Shown one piece after another: positions 26,708 to 37,019 of a DNA stretch of 63,211 nt. The translations under genes and the position numbers were made by a program. The stretch's first letter is position 1. Each line of letters begins with the position of its first letter. The stretch is taken from assembly GCA_027623315.1 (NCBI GenBank), contig JAQBYD010000017.1, forward strand, positions 1-63,211. The letters are read 5' to 3'. The notes beneath the pieces were generated by a model. The model had not been told where the DNA came from and ran no database searches. It saw only the letters and a program-made list of their open reading frames with translations. Origin of the DNA: Verrucomicrobiota bacterium (lineage in GTDB: Bacteria; Verrucomicrobiota; Kiritimatiellia; CAJWTS01).

Positions 26708-27769
26708 ATGAGCGCATCGAGTTACAGACTCCCGCCCTATATTACGAGAGCAGCGCTCGTCGGTGCACTGATCGTGTGCTCACCTCTTGTGATCCCGTTA
26801 CCGACGAGCGCTGATCTCGTGTCCGAGGTTGACCTGAAGCACGCGCGTGCGCTCGACGAGGCTACTCAGCGCGGGTTGGCCTGGCTGGCCAAGGCTCAAC
26901 TGGATGACGGCTCGTTCCAGTCCACGCACAAGGGAACATCCGCGGCGCTGGCCGTGATGGCCTTCATGGCCAAGGGACATACCGCCGGGCTAGGTCCGTA
27001 TGGCGACGTCATCAACCGCGGCATTGATCACGTGCTCGACTCCCAGACCCTCTCCAAGGACCACCGCAACGGCATGATTGCACCGGATGGGCGGATGTAC
27101 GGCCACAACATGGCAACCCTGATGCTCTCGCAAGTGTCCGGCATGGTAGATCCGGAGCGTCAGAAACGGGTGGATGACGTCCTCAGCAAGGCGCTAAAGC
27201 TCACGTTGTCCGCGCAGCAGATGCAGAAGAGTGCAGCCAACCAGGGCGGATGGCACTACGAACCCAATCAAACCACGAGCGACATGTCACACACGGGATG
27301 GGCCTTCATGGCGATACGCTCCGCGCGCAACGCCGGCTGCGCCGTGCCTGAAGAGGCCATCCAGGCCGGTGTCGAGTATATCAGGCGGTGCAACAGCGGC
27401 GGCGGCTTCGGATACACCCCCGGGGCAGGTCCATCCCTGCCCCTCAGCGGGGCCGGCCTGCTCTGCCTGGAGTTAACCGGGCATCATCGCCAGGAGATTA
27501 CGATCAAGGCCGGGGATTTCATTCTGAAGCAGGGCGCCAACTACGGCGGCCACATCTATTACGCACTCTATTACTGCTCGCAGGGGATGTTCCAACTCGG
27601 TGGCGAGCACTGGGAAAAGTATGCCCCTCTTCTCTACGACTACACGCTCAAGCGGCAGCATCCCGACGGCTCCTTCGCCCCCACAGGACCCGGCCCCGCC
27701 TACTCCACGGCCATGGCGGTGCTCGCCCTCAGCCCGTCCTACCGCCAGCTCCCGATCTACCAGCGGTAA
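26708..27769 (+). CDS. Exported alpha/alpha-toroid (prenyltransferase / squalene-cyclase fold) repeat protein
   Basis: 353 residues. An N-terminal export signal (hydrophobic ALVGALIVCSPLVIPL, then SAD) is followed by repeats of the terpenoid-cyclase / prenyltransferase toroid: GLAWLAKAQLDDGSFQ, GGWHYEPNQ, GGGFGYTPGAG, QHPDGSFAPTGPGPAYSTA. The fold serves in binding as well as catalysis, and no cyclase DXDD motif is visible, so a structural or binding role is likelier. The start at ATG 26708 lies 10 bp after the giant gene; the longer upstream frame would run into it. Toroid proteins of this type often accompany MoxR/VWA clusters in PVC bacteria. It is probably the last gene of the operon. Confidence 0.85.
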   Translation: MSASSYRLPPYITRAALVGALIVCSPLVIPLPTSADLVSEVDLKHARALDEATQRGLAWLAKAQLDDGSFQSTHKGTSAALAVMAFMAKGHTAGLGPYGDVINRGIDHVLDSQTLSKDHRNGMIAPDGRMYGHNMATLMLSQVSGMVDPERQKRVDDVLSKALKLTLSAQQMQKSAANQGGWHYEPNQTTSDMSHTGWAFMAIRSARNAGCAVPEEAIQAGVEYIRRCNSGGGFGYTPGAGPSLPLSGAGLLCLELTGHHRQEITIKAGDFILKQGANYGGHIYYALYYCSQGMFQLGGEHWEKYAPLLYDYTLKRQHPDGSFAPTGPGPAYSTAMAVLALSPSYRQLPIYQR

Positions 27770-27923
27770 GGCGCGGGGATTGCGAGTCTCGCTCGGCCTT
27801 CACTCGAATCGACAACGTCGGCGTAGGGCTCACAACGCACGATAGAGCTTGTCATTGGGGGTGCCCGTTGGCTACGATCATGCACGCCGCGCGAAGGTCG
27901 GGCAGGGCCTACGCGGATTAATC

Positions 27924-27953
27924 TGAACTCATATCGAGCTTTTTCGGTATTAT
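27924..27953 (+). promoter_or_regulatory. Candidate promoter of the lipoprotein-transaldolase pair
   Basis: TGAACT (27924-27929), an 18-bp spacer and TATTAT (27948-27953, 5 of 6 matches). The 205-bp gap 27770-27974 otherwise shows nothing recognisable. Confidence 0.3.
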
Positions 27954-27974
27954 AAAGGAAGCAGAGGAAAGACT

Positions 27975-28400
27975 ATGAAGAATCAAGGAAAACCAGGACG
28001 CCATACCATCTTCGTCACCGCCGCCATGATGGCCGTCGCTACGCTGCTCCTTACGGGTTGCGGGGACACCAGCCCGAAGTACTTCGAATACGACAGCGAG
28101 GCCGATGAGATCAGCGGCAAGATTAACTTAAGCCGCATCACCTATATCGTGCCGCGCCTGAAAGTCGGACCCGATGAAGGTCGCTTGAACGAAGCGAACA
28201 TCGAGAAACTGATCCGAATGATTAAGGAGAAAGACTTCACCTCGTTCCGCGTCAAGGCTTACATCATTTTCGATGAACACAAGGTCACAATGTACGAGTC
28301 CGAACTGTTCGAGAAGGGCAAGAATGAGCCCGACTCGCGCGAACTACGCGACATGAAGAAGCAACTCACGGAGACGTTGACCTTCTACCGCTCAATCTAG
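27975..28400 (+). CDS. Small lipoprotein of unknown function
   Basis: 141 residues. A lipoprotein signal with lipobox LLTGC sits at about residue 27-31 after a hydrophobic stretch, so it should be attached to a membrane facing the periplasm. The mature part is short and charged (YFEYDSEADEISG, then alternating strands and helices). I do not recognise a family. An AGAGGA ribosome site precedes ATG 27975. It sits between the MoxR operon and transaldolase with a 9-bp gap to the latter, so it is probably co-transcribed with transaldolase. Confidence 0.8.
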   Translation: MKNQGKPGRHTIFVTAAMMAVATLLLTGCGDTSPKYFEYDSEADEISGKINLSRITYIVPRLKVGPDEGRLNEANIEKLIRMIKEKDFTSFRVKAYIIFDEHKVTMYESELFEKGKNEPDSRELRDMKKQLTETLTFYRSI

Positions 28401-28409
28401 GAAGCTTTT

Positions 28410-29678
28410 ATGACGACGGTACAATCAGACACGGTCGCGGACCGCATTCACGCTTACCTGACCGATGAACTCGATCGGCGCTTCGAGGAAGTCCCGTTCG
28501 ACGCGCAACCCGACGTCGCGTGGCAGCGCATGCGCGAGGCGGGAACCCAGCTATGGCTCGACACCGGGGACATGGACGAGGCAGCTAAGCTCTGGAATTC
28601 TGAATTCAGCGCGTTAACCACGAACAACTCGCTGCTGAACAATGAAGTTCAAAAGGGCATCTACGACGACATCGTGAATGGCGCCGCCAACGTGATTCGA
28701 GAGGCAGACCCTGATATCGACTCACGGGCTCTGCTTTTGGAACTAGCCTTCATTCTCAACGCATGTCATGCCATGCGCCTGGTGGAGCGATTTAACGTGA
28801 ACGTTAGCGTTGAGCTGCACACCGACCTGGCCCATGACGCGGAGCGCAGCGTGGCCTATGGGCAACGCTACTTCGCCCTGTGCCCTGAGAAGTTCATCAT
28901 CAAGATTCCCCTGACGCCGGCCGGGTTCATCGCGGCGCGCAGATTGGGGCAGCTCTCGATCCCGGTCAACTTCACCTTGAATTTCAGTGCACGGCAGGAC
29001 TATTTTGCGGCGCGCTTCTCAAATCCGACGTACGTGAATGTCTTCCTCGGGCGCTTGAATGCGTTTGTAAAAGATCACGGCCTGGGAGATGGCGAGAACG
29101 TGGGCGAGAAGACGGTCTTATCGACACAGCGCGAGCTGATCGCCCTGCGCGAGAGCGGAGACTCGCAGACGAAACTCATCGGCGCGAGCATTCGAAGCGG
29201 CGACCAGGTGGTCGATATCGCCGGTGTCGACGTGCAGACCATTCCCACCAAGGCCGCAACCCAGTTCCGGGACTCCGCCTCGGAGGATGCGATCCCGTCA
29301 AAGATCTTGCTCGATCCGGAGATCGTGCTCTCCGATGGCGTATCCGTGCAGGATTTCAACGGCGCTACGCTTTGGGACGTGCCGGATGATTTCAAAGCCT
29401 GCGTCGATGACTTGATGAACCAGAATATGGATCAACTCGATGCCACCCAACTCCAAGAGCACTTCCACGCCGCTGGTCAAGGTGATTTCATGCCGAAGTG
29501 GACCCCGGCAGAGGTGGCGACCATTGCCTCGGACGGGAAGATCCCCATCTACGAAACGTGGAAGGAGCGCCTCTCATCCGGTGATCTCGGACTGGACGCG
29601 CTGATCAATCTGAGCGGTTTGCAGGCTTTCACGAAGGATCAAAAGGCGCTGGATGACCGGGTTGCGTTACACATCTAG
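28410..29678 (+). CDS. Transaldolase
   Basis: Transfers a dihydroxyacetone unit between sugar phosphates in the non-oxidative pentose phosphate pathway, through a lysine Schiff base. 422 residues, longer than the common 320-380. Motifs: LWLDTGDMDEA (48-58), TTNNSLLNNE, and the catalytic lysine in FIIKIPLTPAGF (K165). SIPVNFTLNFS and KLIGASIRS follow the TIM-barrel order. The extra length is a C-terminal helical extension. TAGGAAG before ATG 28410 is a good ribosome site. It follows the unknown lipoprotein closely. Confidence 0.9.
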   Translation: MTTVQSDTVADRIHAYLTDELDRRFEEVPFDAQPDVAWQRMREAGTQLWLDTGDMDEAAKLWNSEFSALTTNNSLLNNEVQKGIYDDIVNGAANVIREADPDIDSRALLLELAFILNACHAMRLVERFNVNVSVELHTDLAHDAERSVAYGQRYFALCPEKFIIKIPLTPAGFIAARRLGQLSIPVNFTLNFSARQDYFAARFSNPTYVNVFLGRLNAFVKDHGLGDGENVGEKTVLSTQRELIALRESGDSQTKLIGASIRSGDQVVDIAGVDVQTIPTKAATQFRDSASEDAIPSKILLDPEIVLSDGVSVQDFNGATLWDVPDDFKACVDDLMNQNMDQLDATQLQEHFHAAGQGDFMPKWTPAEVATIASDGKIPIYETWKERLSSGDLGLDALINLSGLQAFTKDQKALDDRVALHI

Positions 29679-29758
29679 GTGGGACCGTTCGAGATCGACT
29701 GAACTCGTTCTCGACAAAATTCCCGGGATAGTTCGGCGCGCGGATTGCATGATCAGTC

Positions 29759-30766
29759 ATGCGCTACAACGCATTAGGTGAATCTGGAATCGACGCCTCG
29801 GTCATCGGCCTGGGCACCTGGGCCATCGGCGGCTGGATGTGGGGCGGCACGGACGAACGACGGTCCATGCGAGCCATTCACGCCGCGCTCGACCACGGCG
29901 TTAATTTGATCGATACCGCGCCGGTATACGGGTTTGGCCTTTCCGAAGAAATCGTGGGCAAGGCGATTCACGACCGACGTGACCGTGTGATCCTGGCCAC
30001 CAAGTTCGGCCTTGTCTGGCACCACAAAACGGAACGGCACCACTTCAACAGCACGTATGACGTCGTCGACCCGAACAGCACTGAACTGGAGGTGTATCGC
30101 TCCCTCACGCCGCAGACGATCCGCTACGAAATCGACCTAAGCCTCTTCCGCCTGCGCACGGACTATATCGACCTGTACCAGGCGCACTGGCAGGAGTCCC
30201 CGGCTCGAACCGAGGATGCGATGGCCGCACTCCTGCATCTTCGGGAGCAGGGAAAGATCCGATCGATCGGGCTGTGCAACGTGACGCCTCCCCAGATGGC
30301 TGCCTATAGGGCGCAGGGCATCGTGGCCGCTGACCAGGAGCGTTACAGCATGCTCGACCGGAATCTCGAGGCGACGAACCTCCCATACTGCCACGAGCAC
30401 AACATCGCCTTCCTGGCCTACTCCCCCCTCTCGCAAGGCTTGCTCACCGGAAAGATCGATATGGGCCGCACGTTCGGCGAGGGGGATCAACGGGGTATGG
30501 CACAGCGTTTCAGCAAAGCGAGCCGCCAACAGATTGCGGCGATGCTGGCCGACCTGGTGCCGATCGCGGACAAGCACGAAGTAACGATGGCACAACTGGC
30601 CATCGCGTGGGCCATCCATCAGCCGGGATGCACACACGCCCTCGTCGGCGCGCGCGACACGGAGCAAGTCATCGAAAATGCCGGCGCCGCGGATATCCAG
30701 CTTTCTCCCAGAGAGCTTGTCCAGATCGACTCGGTCATGGCCACGTTTCAGGAGGCGCCAGAATAG
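29759..30766 (+). CDS. Aldo/keto reductase
   Basis: NADPH-dependent aldehyde/ketone reductase of the AKR superfamily, cytoplasmic TIM barrel, 335 residues. The catalytic tetrad is visible: D52 and Y57 (DTAPVYGFG), K82 (LATKFGL) and H143 (LYQAHWQES). GLGTWAIGGWMWGG at the N-terminus and SIGLCNV, AYSPLSQGLLTGK later are typical. It resembles general-stress YhdN/IolS-type members; the substrate cannot be told. The start at ATG 29759 lacks a clear ribosome site. It converges on the glycosidase gene ending at 30817. Confidence 0.92.
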   Translation: MRYNALGESGIDASVIGLGTWAIGGWMWGGTDERRSMRAIHAALDHGVNLIDTAPVYGFGLSEEIVGKAIHDRRDRVILATKFGLVWHHKTERHHFNSTYDVVDPNSTELEVYRSLTPQTIRYEIDLSLFRLRTDYIDLYQAHWQESPARTEDAMAALLHLREQGKIRSIGLCNVTPPQMAAYRAQGIVAADQERYSMLDRNLEATNLPYCHEHNIAFLAYSPLSQGLLTGKIDMGRTFGEGDQRGMAQRFSKASRQQIAAMLADLVPIADKHEVTMAQLAIAWAIHQPGCTHALVGARDTEQVIENAGAADIQLSPRELVQIDSVMATFQEAPE

Positions 30767-30816
30767 CGGGCGCCTGGCACGACGGCTCAACCACCAGGAT
30801 GCTCCTAATCTGTGCG

Positions 30817-31710
30817 CTACCGCTTTCTGATCGTCAGGACCATCGGAAGTGGACGAATCTTACGGACACCCAGACGGCGATCGGAAGGACTGTTTATGAC
30901 CTGAAGCTGCCGGCTCGCATCGACGAGCCCCATGATACTGCTGCCGCCGCCGTCCATGTTGACGGCGTCCCGGCAACCCAGTCCGAGCATGATCTCGCCC
31001 AGCTCATGCACGGTCATGCCTTCGCTATAGCCCTCTTGCCTTCCGTCAACGACAACCAGCCATATCACGGTCCCCTCGTCGTTCACTCCGATCGCCGTCC
31101 GCGGATGCAGATCACCGCCAGAACCGACAGCGAGGACGCCCCCCGTCACGATGCGTTGAAAACCGGTCACAACATCGACTGCTGTTTCGATGCCCGGATG
31201 CTCTCCGACAAAGACACGTCCGTCCGCACTGATCCAAACCGAAGCGGCGTGGACAGGGGCGGGACTTCTCACAACGCCTTTGGACACCGCCAGTCCGCAA
31301 ATGTCAACCGGCTGACCCTCGAACCAATCCCGGTTGCTCTCCCCGGAGCTGTCGGCAAAGCTGGCCCAGGGACATGTGTTGATGTACGCGAGCACTGCGG
31401 GCTCGTCCGCGAGCTTGCGCGGGTCCCTGAGCTCCGTCTCGGCGGGACCCGGTCCGTCCGGGTCGGCACCCATCACAACGGCAGGATGGATTGACGGATT
31501 CCCGAGGTCGACGCGGAGGGTGTGCACGCGATTGGGTCGTGGGTCCGTGAGTTTCTGCAGCCCGTACTCCAGTCCAAAAGCCTTGATGTCATGGCTGACC
31601 CTCGTCGTGGCACAGCCGCCGGTCACGAGCAACGCGCCAAGCGCACAGTTCACCGGCCAACGGGGCACGCTGCAGATCGGCCCTTTCCGATCGCGCCTCA
31701 GATTCATCAT
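30817..31710 (-). CDS. Phosphodiester glycosidase (NAGPA-like) lipoprotein
   Basis: A 297-residue exported protein from ATG 31710. The N-terminus is basic, with a hydrophobic stretch and a lipobox-like LLVTGGC. The body matches the phosphodiester glycosidase family (N-acetylglucosamine-1-phosphodiester alpha-N-acetylglucosaminidase type, former DUF2233). It has VDLGNPSIHPAV, RTAIGVNDEGTVIWLVVVDG and the hallmark NMDGGGSS near the C-terminus. These enzymes uncap sugar phosphodiesters; the substrate here is unknown. The longer frame upstream (to 31899) reads into a decayed gene region and is not used. AGGTAGGC upstream may be the ribosome site. Confidence 0.87.
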   Translation of the reverse strand: MMNLRRDRKGPICSVPRWPVNCALGALLVTGGCATTRVSHDIKAFGLEYGLQKLTDPRPNRVHTLRVDLGNPSIHPAVVMGADPDGPGPAETELRDPRKLADEPAVLAYINTCPWASFADSSGESNRDWFEGQPVDICGLAVSKGVVRSPAPVHAASVWISADGRVFVGEHPGIETAVDVVTGFQRIVTGGVLAVGSGGDLHPRTAIGVNDEGTVIWLVVVDGRQEGYSEGMTVHELGEIMLGLGCRDAVNMDGGGSSIMGLVDASRQLQVINSPSDRRLGVRKIRPLPMVLTIRKR

Positions 31711-31849
31711 GCACCGAAGCCTACCTGACCCACGGAGTGAAGCCACGACATATTTCTCAATTCTCGATCTCAAACCGATCTGCACGTGCTCTGCGCGGGG
31801 GCCTGCGTTTACGCTTGTGATGGGCTGCCTGTTCTGAGAGACTTCCGCG

Positions 31850-33947
<2,098 letters not shown>

Positions 33948-33960
33948 GTCGAACGAGAAA

Positions 33961-34083
33961 CCACGCGGACAGAGACCACGAATTACACGAATTGTGCGAA
34001 TGGGAATACATCAATACGAACATCTTGAAGCTCGCGGTTCCTCGGGTCTGGACATTCGTGTGCATTCGTGTGATTCGTGGGCC
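33961..34083. repeat. CACGAAT-type dispersed palindrome, copy 1
   Basis: Left arm CCACGCGGACAGAGACCACG, then AATTACACGAATTGTG. Right arm ATTCGTGTGCATTCGTGTGA followed by TTCGTGGGCC. The right arm is the reverse complement type of the left. Between thiC and bioB. Other copies are at 45741, 51821 and 53120. Confidence 0.8.
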
Positions 34084-34115
34084 TAGAAACACTGACAAGC
34101 GCGAGCGCCTTACCG

Positions 34116-35207
34116 ATGAGCTCAATCGACTACAACAAACTTGCAAGCGACAGCCTGGAGGACATCCCGCCGGACCGCGAGACGTGTACGGCGCTCTTAA
34201 CCGATCCGAATATCCAGATACGCCGCCTGGTGGATGCGGCATTCGAAGTTCGCCGCACGTACTTCGGACGTAAGGTCCAGATTCATATCATCAACAATGC
34301 GCAAAACGGGCATTGCCCGGAAGATTGTGGATATTGCGCGCAGGCCCGTACGTCCGACGCGGCGATCGCGGACTACCCCATCAAGAACGACGACGAGATT
34401 CTTGCCGAGGCCAGGAGCGCATATGAGTCCGGCGCCTTTCGCTACTGCATGGTCTTCGCCGGTCGCGGCCCATCCAAGCGGCGTGTCGAGCGCCTGTGCG
34501 GCCTTATCACCAAGATCAAACAGGCGTACCCGATCCAGGTATGCCTGTCCCCGGGATTACTGGACCGGGAGGATACCGCCAATCTCAAGGCGGCCGGTCT
34601 CGACCGCTTGAATCACAACCTAAACACGTCCGAGGCACGATACCCTTCGATCTGCACAACGCATACCTACCAGGACCGTATCCACACGCTTGAAGCGGCC
34701 AACCAGTCAGGACTGGAGCTCTGTTCGGGGATGATCTGCGGCATGGGTGAAACTCCGGACGAAATCTCCGGAATTGCTCATACCTTGCGCGAGCTCGGCG
34801 TCAGCTCCATCCCGGTCAACTTCCTGATCCCCATCGCGGGCAATGCCGTATCACAAGCCACGGGGCTGACACCAGACTACTGCCTGCGCATCCTTTGCAT
34901 GTACCGACTGGTCAATCCCCGCTCCGAAATTCGGATGGCCGCGGGCCGCGAGACCCATCTGGGAGACCTCGAGCCGCTCGCCCTGCACGCCGCAAACTCA
35001 CTATTCATGGATGGATACCTGAATACACGCGGCAGCAGCCGCGTCCGCACGCTGCAAATGATCGCAGACGCCGGGTTTACGGTCGACTCCGATCACGCGC
35101 TCGACAATCTTCTGGCGGAGGAAACCCGCGCCGCTTCACCCGACGAACTCGAAGCCAAGCCCGAAGACCTGAAGTCCCGCGAGCAACTCCGCTCCTTCGC
35201 GAGTTAG
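34116..35207 (+). CDS. bioB: Biotin synthase BioB
   Basis: Radical-SAM enzyme inserting sulfur into dethiobiotin. 363 residues. The [4Fe-4S] motif is CPEDCGYC (C67, C71, C74). Likely [2Fe-2S] ligands are the cysteines in YCMVFAGRG, VCLSPG and LCSGMICGMGE, plus the arginine in SEIRMAAGRE. The ATG at 34116 (MSSIDYNK) is chosen; the longer frame from GTG 34077 starts inside the dispersed repeat and is unlikely. No other biotin genes are in the window. Together with thiC it forms a radical-SAM cofactor pair. Confidence 0.96.
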   Translation: MSSIDYNKLASDSLEDIPPDRETCTALLTDPNIQIRRLVDAAFEVRRTYFGRKVQIHIINNAQNGHCPEDCGYCAQARTSDAAIADYPIKNDDEILAEARSAYESGAFRYCMVFAGRGPSKRRVERLCGLITKIKQAYPIQVCLSPGLLDREDTANLKAAGLDRLNHNLNTSEARYPSICTTHTYQDRIHTLEAANQSGLELCSGMICGMGETPDEISGIAHTLRELGVSSIPVNFLIPIAGNAVSQATGLTPDYCLRILCMYRLVNPRSEIRMAAGRETHLGDLEPLALHAANSLFMDGYLNTRGSSRVRTLQMIADAGFTVDSDHALDNLLAEETRAASPDELEAKPEDLKSREQLRSFAS

Positions 35208-35325
35208 ACGTCACCTTGGCGCGTAAGGCACCGCGACAGGACTCAGACGTTCTCGCTTGTACTGGCCGAACCGCTCTGCGAGATTGCGACCCCAAACCGA
35301 GAACATCCTGAAAGGACATGCCCTT

Positions 35326-35997
35326 ATGAAAGCTCTAATCGTACGCGGTGGCTGGGACGGCCATACTCCTGTCGAATCCACCGACCTCATGGCCCCGCTG
35401 ATGCAAGAACGCGGCTTCGAAGTCGAGATCTCCGACTCGCTTGACTCGTACACCGACGCCGACAAGATGAATGCGCTCAGCCTGGTGGTGCAGTGCGTCA
35501 CGATGGACAGCATCAGCGACGAACAGGAGCGCGGACTGCTCGACGCGGTCAAGAGCGGCGTCGGCTTCGCCGGCTGGCACGGCGGCGTGATTGATTCCTT
35601 TCGACCCAACACGGAGTACCAGTGGATGACCGGCGGGCAATGGGTCGCCCACCCAGGAAACTGCATCCCCACCTATGACGTTGTGACTGTCGATCCCGAA
35701 CACGAGATCACCGCCGGGATAGAGTCCTTCAAACTCACCGACACCGAGCAGTACTACTGCCACACCGATCCCGGCAATCACGTGCTCTGCACGACTACAT
35801 TCTCCGGAGAACACGGCGAGACAACCCAGTACCCTGCTGGAACCGTTATGCCCTACGCATGGACGCGCCAGTACGGTGAGGGCAAAGTCTTCATCGCCGC
35901 CTGGGGACACACCTACAAGGACTTCGACGTCCCGGAAGCGCGCGAGATTGTCCTGCGCGGGATGACGTGGGCGGGCACTAAAGCGGCACGTCCGTAA
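35326..35997 (+). CDS. ThuA-like (trehalose utilization / glutamine-amidotransferase fold) protein
   Basis: 223 residues from ATG 35326 with GAAAGGA upstream. ThuA-like family: MKALIVRGGWDGHTP, then GFAGWHGGVIDSF (the WHGG signature), YHC-type residues in EQYYCHTDP, and the GKVFIAAWGHTYKDFDVPE end. The fold is class-I amidotransferase-like. The family is linked to sugar and disaccharide oxidation in other bacteria and is very frequent in PVC genomes. Cytoplasmic, no signal peptide. Its last 20 bases overlap the 3' end of the opposite epimerase gene. Confidence 0.88.
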   Translation: MKALIVRGGWDGHTPVESTDLMAPLMQERGFEVEISDSLDSYTDADKMNALSLVVQCVTMDSISDEQERGLLDAVKSGVGFAGWHGGVIDSFRPNTEYQWMTGGQWVAHPGNCIPTYDVVTVDPEHEITAGIESFKLTDTEQYYCHTDPGNHVLCTTTFSGEHGETTQYPAGTVMPYAWTRQYGEGKVFIAAWGHTYKDFDVPEAREIVLRGMTWAGTKAARP

Positions 35998-37018
35998 CCA
36001 CACGCTTGCCCGCCTTGCGGCCGACGTATTGCTCTTCAATCCAGGGGTACGTCTTGCCGATACCGTCGCGCAAGGTTGTGTCCGGCTGCCAAGCGAGGAT
36101 GTCTTGAATCATCGTGTTGTCGCTGTTGCGACCGGCGACTCCGCGCGGAGCGTCCAGCTTATACGAGCGTTCGAGCGTCACGCCTCCGCAGCCTTCGGCA
36201 ATACTCACCAGTTCGTTGATGCTTACCAGTTCACTGGAACCGAGGTTGATCGGCGTTGCGATCAGATCATCACAATGCGTGATCATGTCGATCCCCTTGA
36301 TGCAGTCATCAATATACATGAAGCTCCGGGTTTGCGCTCCGTCGCCCCATATCTCAATCTCATGCTTGCCTGAATCCTTCGCTTCGATCACCTTGCGACA
36401 GAGAGCAGCGGGGGCTTTCTCGCGTCCGCCGTCCCACGTCCCCCATGGGCCGTAGACGTTATGAAAGCGCGCGATAAACGTCATCATCTTGCGTTCAGCC
36501 CAGTACTCCTCGCAGAACATCTCCGACAAAAGTTTCTCCCATCCGTAGCCGCGCTCCGCCATCGCCGGGTAGGCATCGGACTCCTTGAGCGCTCGCACCT
36601 CGGGATCCTTCTGAAGGTCCGTGTTGTAGGCGCAGGCCGAGGACGCGTAGAAGTAGCGGCGCGCGCCGGCCTTGTTCGCGGCCTCGATCAGGTGCGTGTT
36701 GATCAGGATGCTGCGCAGACATTCAACACGGAATCGCTCGATAAAGCCCATGCCTCCCATATCCGCAGCAAGATTGTAGACCTCCGTGGCGTCCTTGCAG
36801 GCCTTGATACAGTTCTCCTCGTCGCTCAGATCAAGACAGAGCGATTCGGCTTCCGGAAGATGCTGATACCACATCTCCACGGGTTTCTTATCGACGGCAC
36901 GGATCCGCGTGTAGCCAAGATCGACAAAATGTCGAACGAGTGCCCCGCCGATAAACCCGCCCGCACCTCCAACCAAGATCAATTCGTCTTTTGCTGCGCG
37001 ATAATCTGTCTGACTCAT
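35978..37018 (-). CDS. NAD-dependent epimerase, GDP-mannose-3,5-epimerase-like
   Basis: Extended short-chain dehydrogenase of 346 residues. The Rossmann motif is GGAGGFIGG near the N-terminus and the active site is Y-x3-K in RGYGWEKLL. It has diagnostic stretches of GDP-mannose 3',5'-epimerase: RFHNVYGPWGTWDGGREKAP, RSFMYIDDC and GVAGRNSDNTMI. It likely makes a modified GDP-sugar for surface polysaccharide. The ATG at 37018 lies one base after the stop of the upstream Cys-cluster gene, so the two are an operon. The 3' end overlaps the ThuA gene tail to tail by 20 bp. Confidence 0.9.
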   Translation of the reverse strand: MSQTDYRAAKDELILVGGAGGFIGGALVRHFVDLGYTRIRAVDKKPVEMWYQHLPEAESLCLDLSDEENCIKACKDATEVYNLAADMGGMGFIERFRVECLRSILINTHLIEAANKAGARRYFYASSACAYNTDLQKDPEVRALKESDAYPAMAERGYGWEKLLSEMFCEEYWAERKMMTFIARFHNVYGPWGTWDGGREKAPAALCRKVIEAKDSGKHEIEIWGDGAQTRSFMYIDDCIKGIDMITHCDDLIATPINLGSSELVSINELVSIAEGCGGVTLERSYKLDAPRGVAGRNSDNTMIQDILAWQPDTTLRDGIGKTYPWIEEQYVGRKAGKRVVTDVPL

Positions 37019-37019
37019 C

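Noticed and set aside
30607-31494. 295-codon plus-strand frame opposite the glycosidase gene
   Set aside because: Antisense shadow; the minus-strand protein has the NMDGGGSS signature and a lipobox.
34077-34115. Longer bioB start at GTG 34077
   Set aside because: The extra codons lie in the dispersed CACGAAT repeat and are not part of the BioB family.
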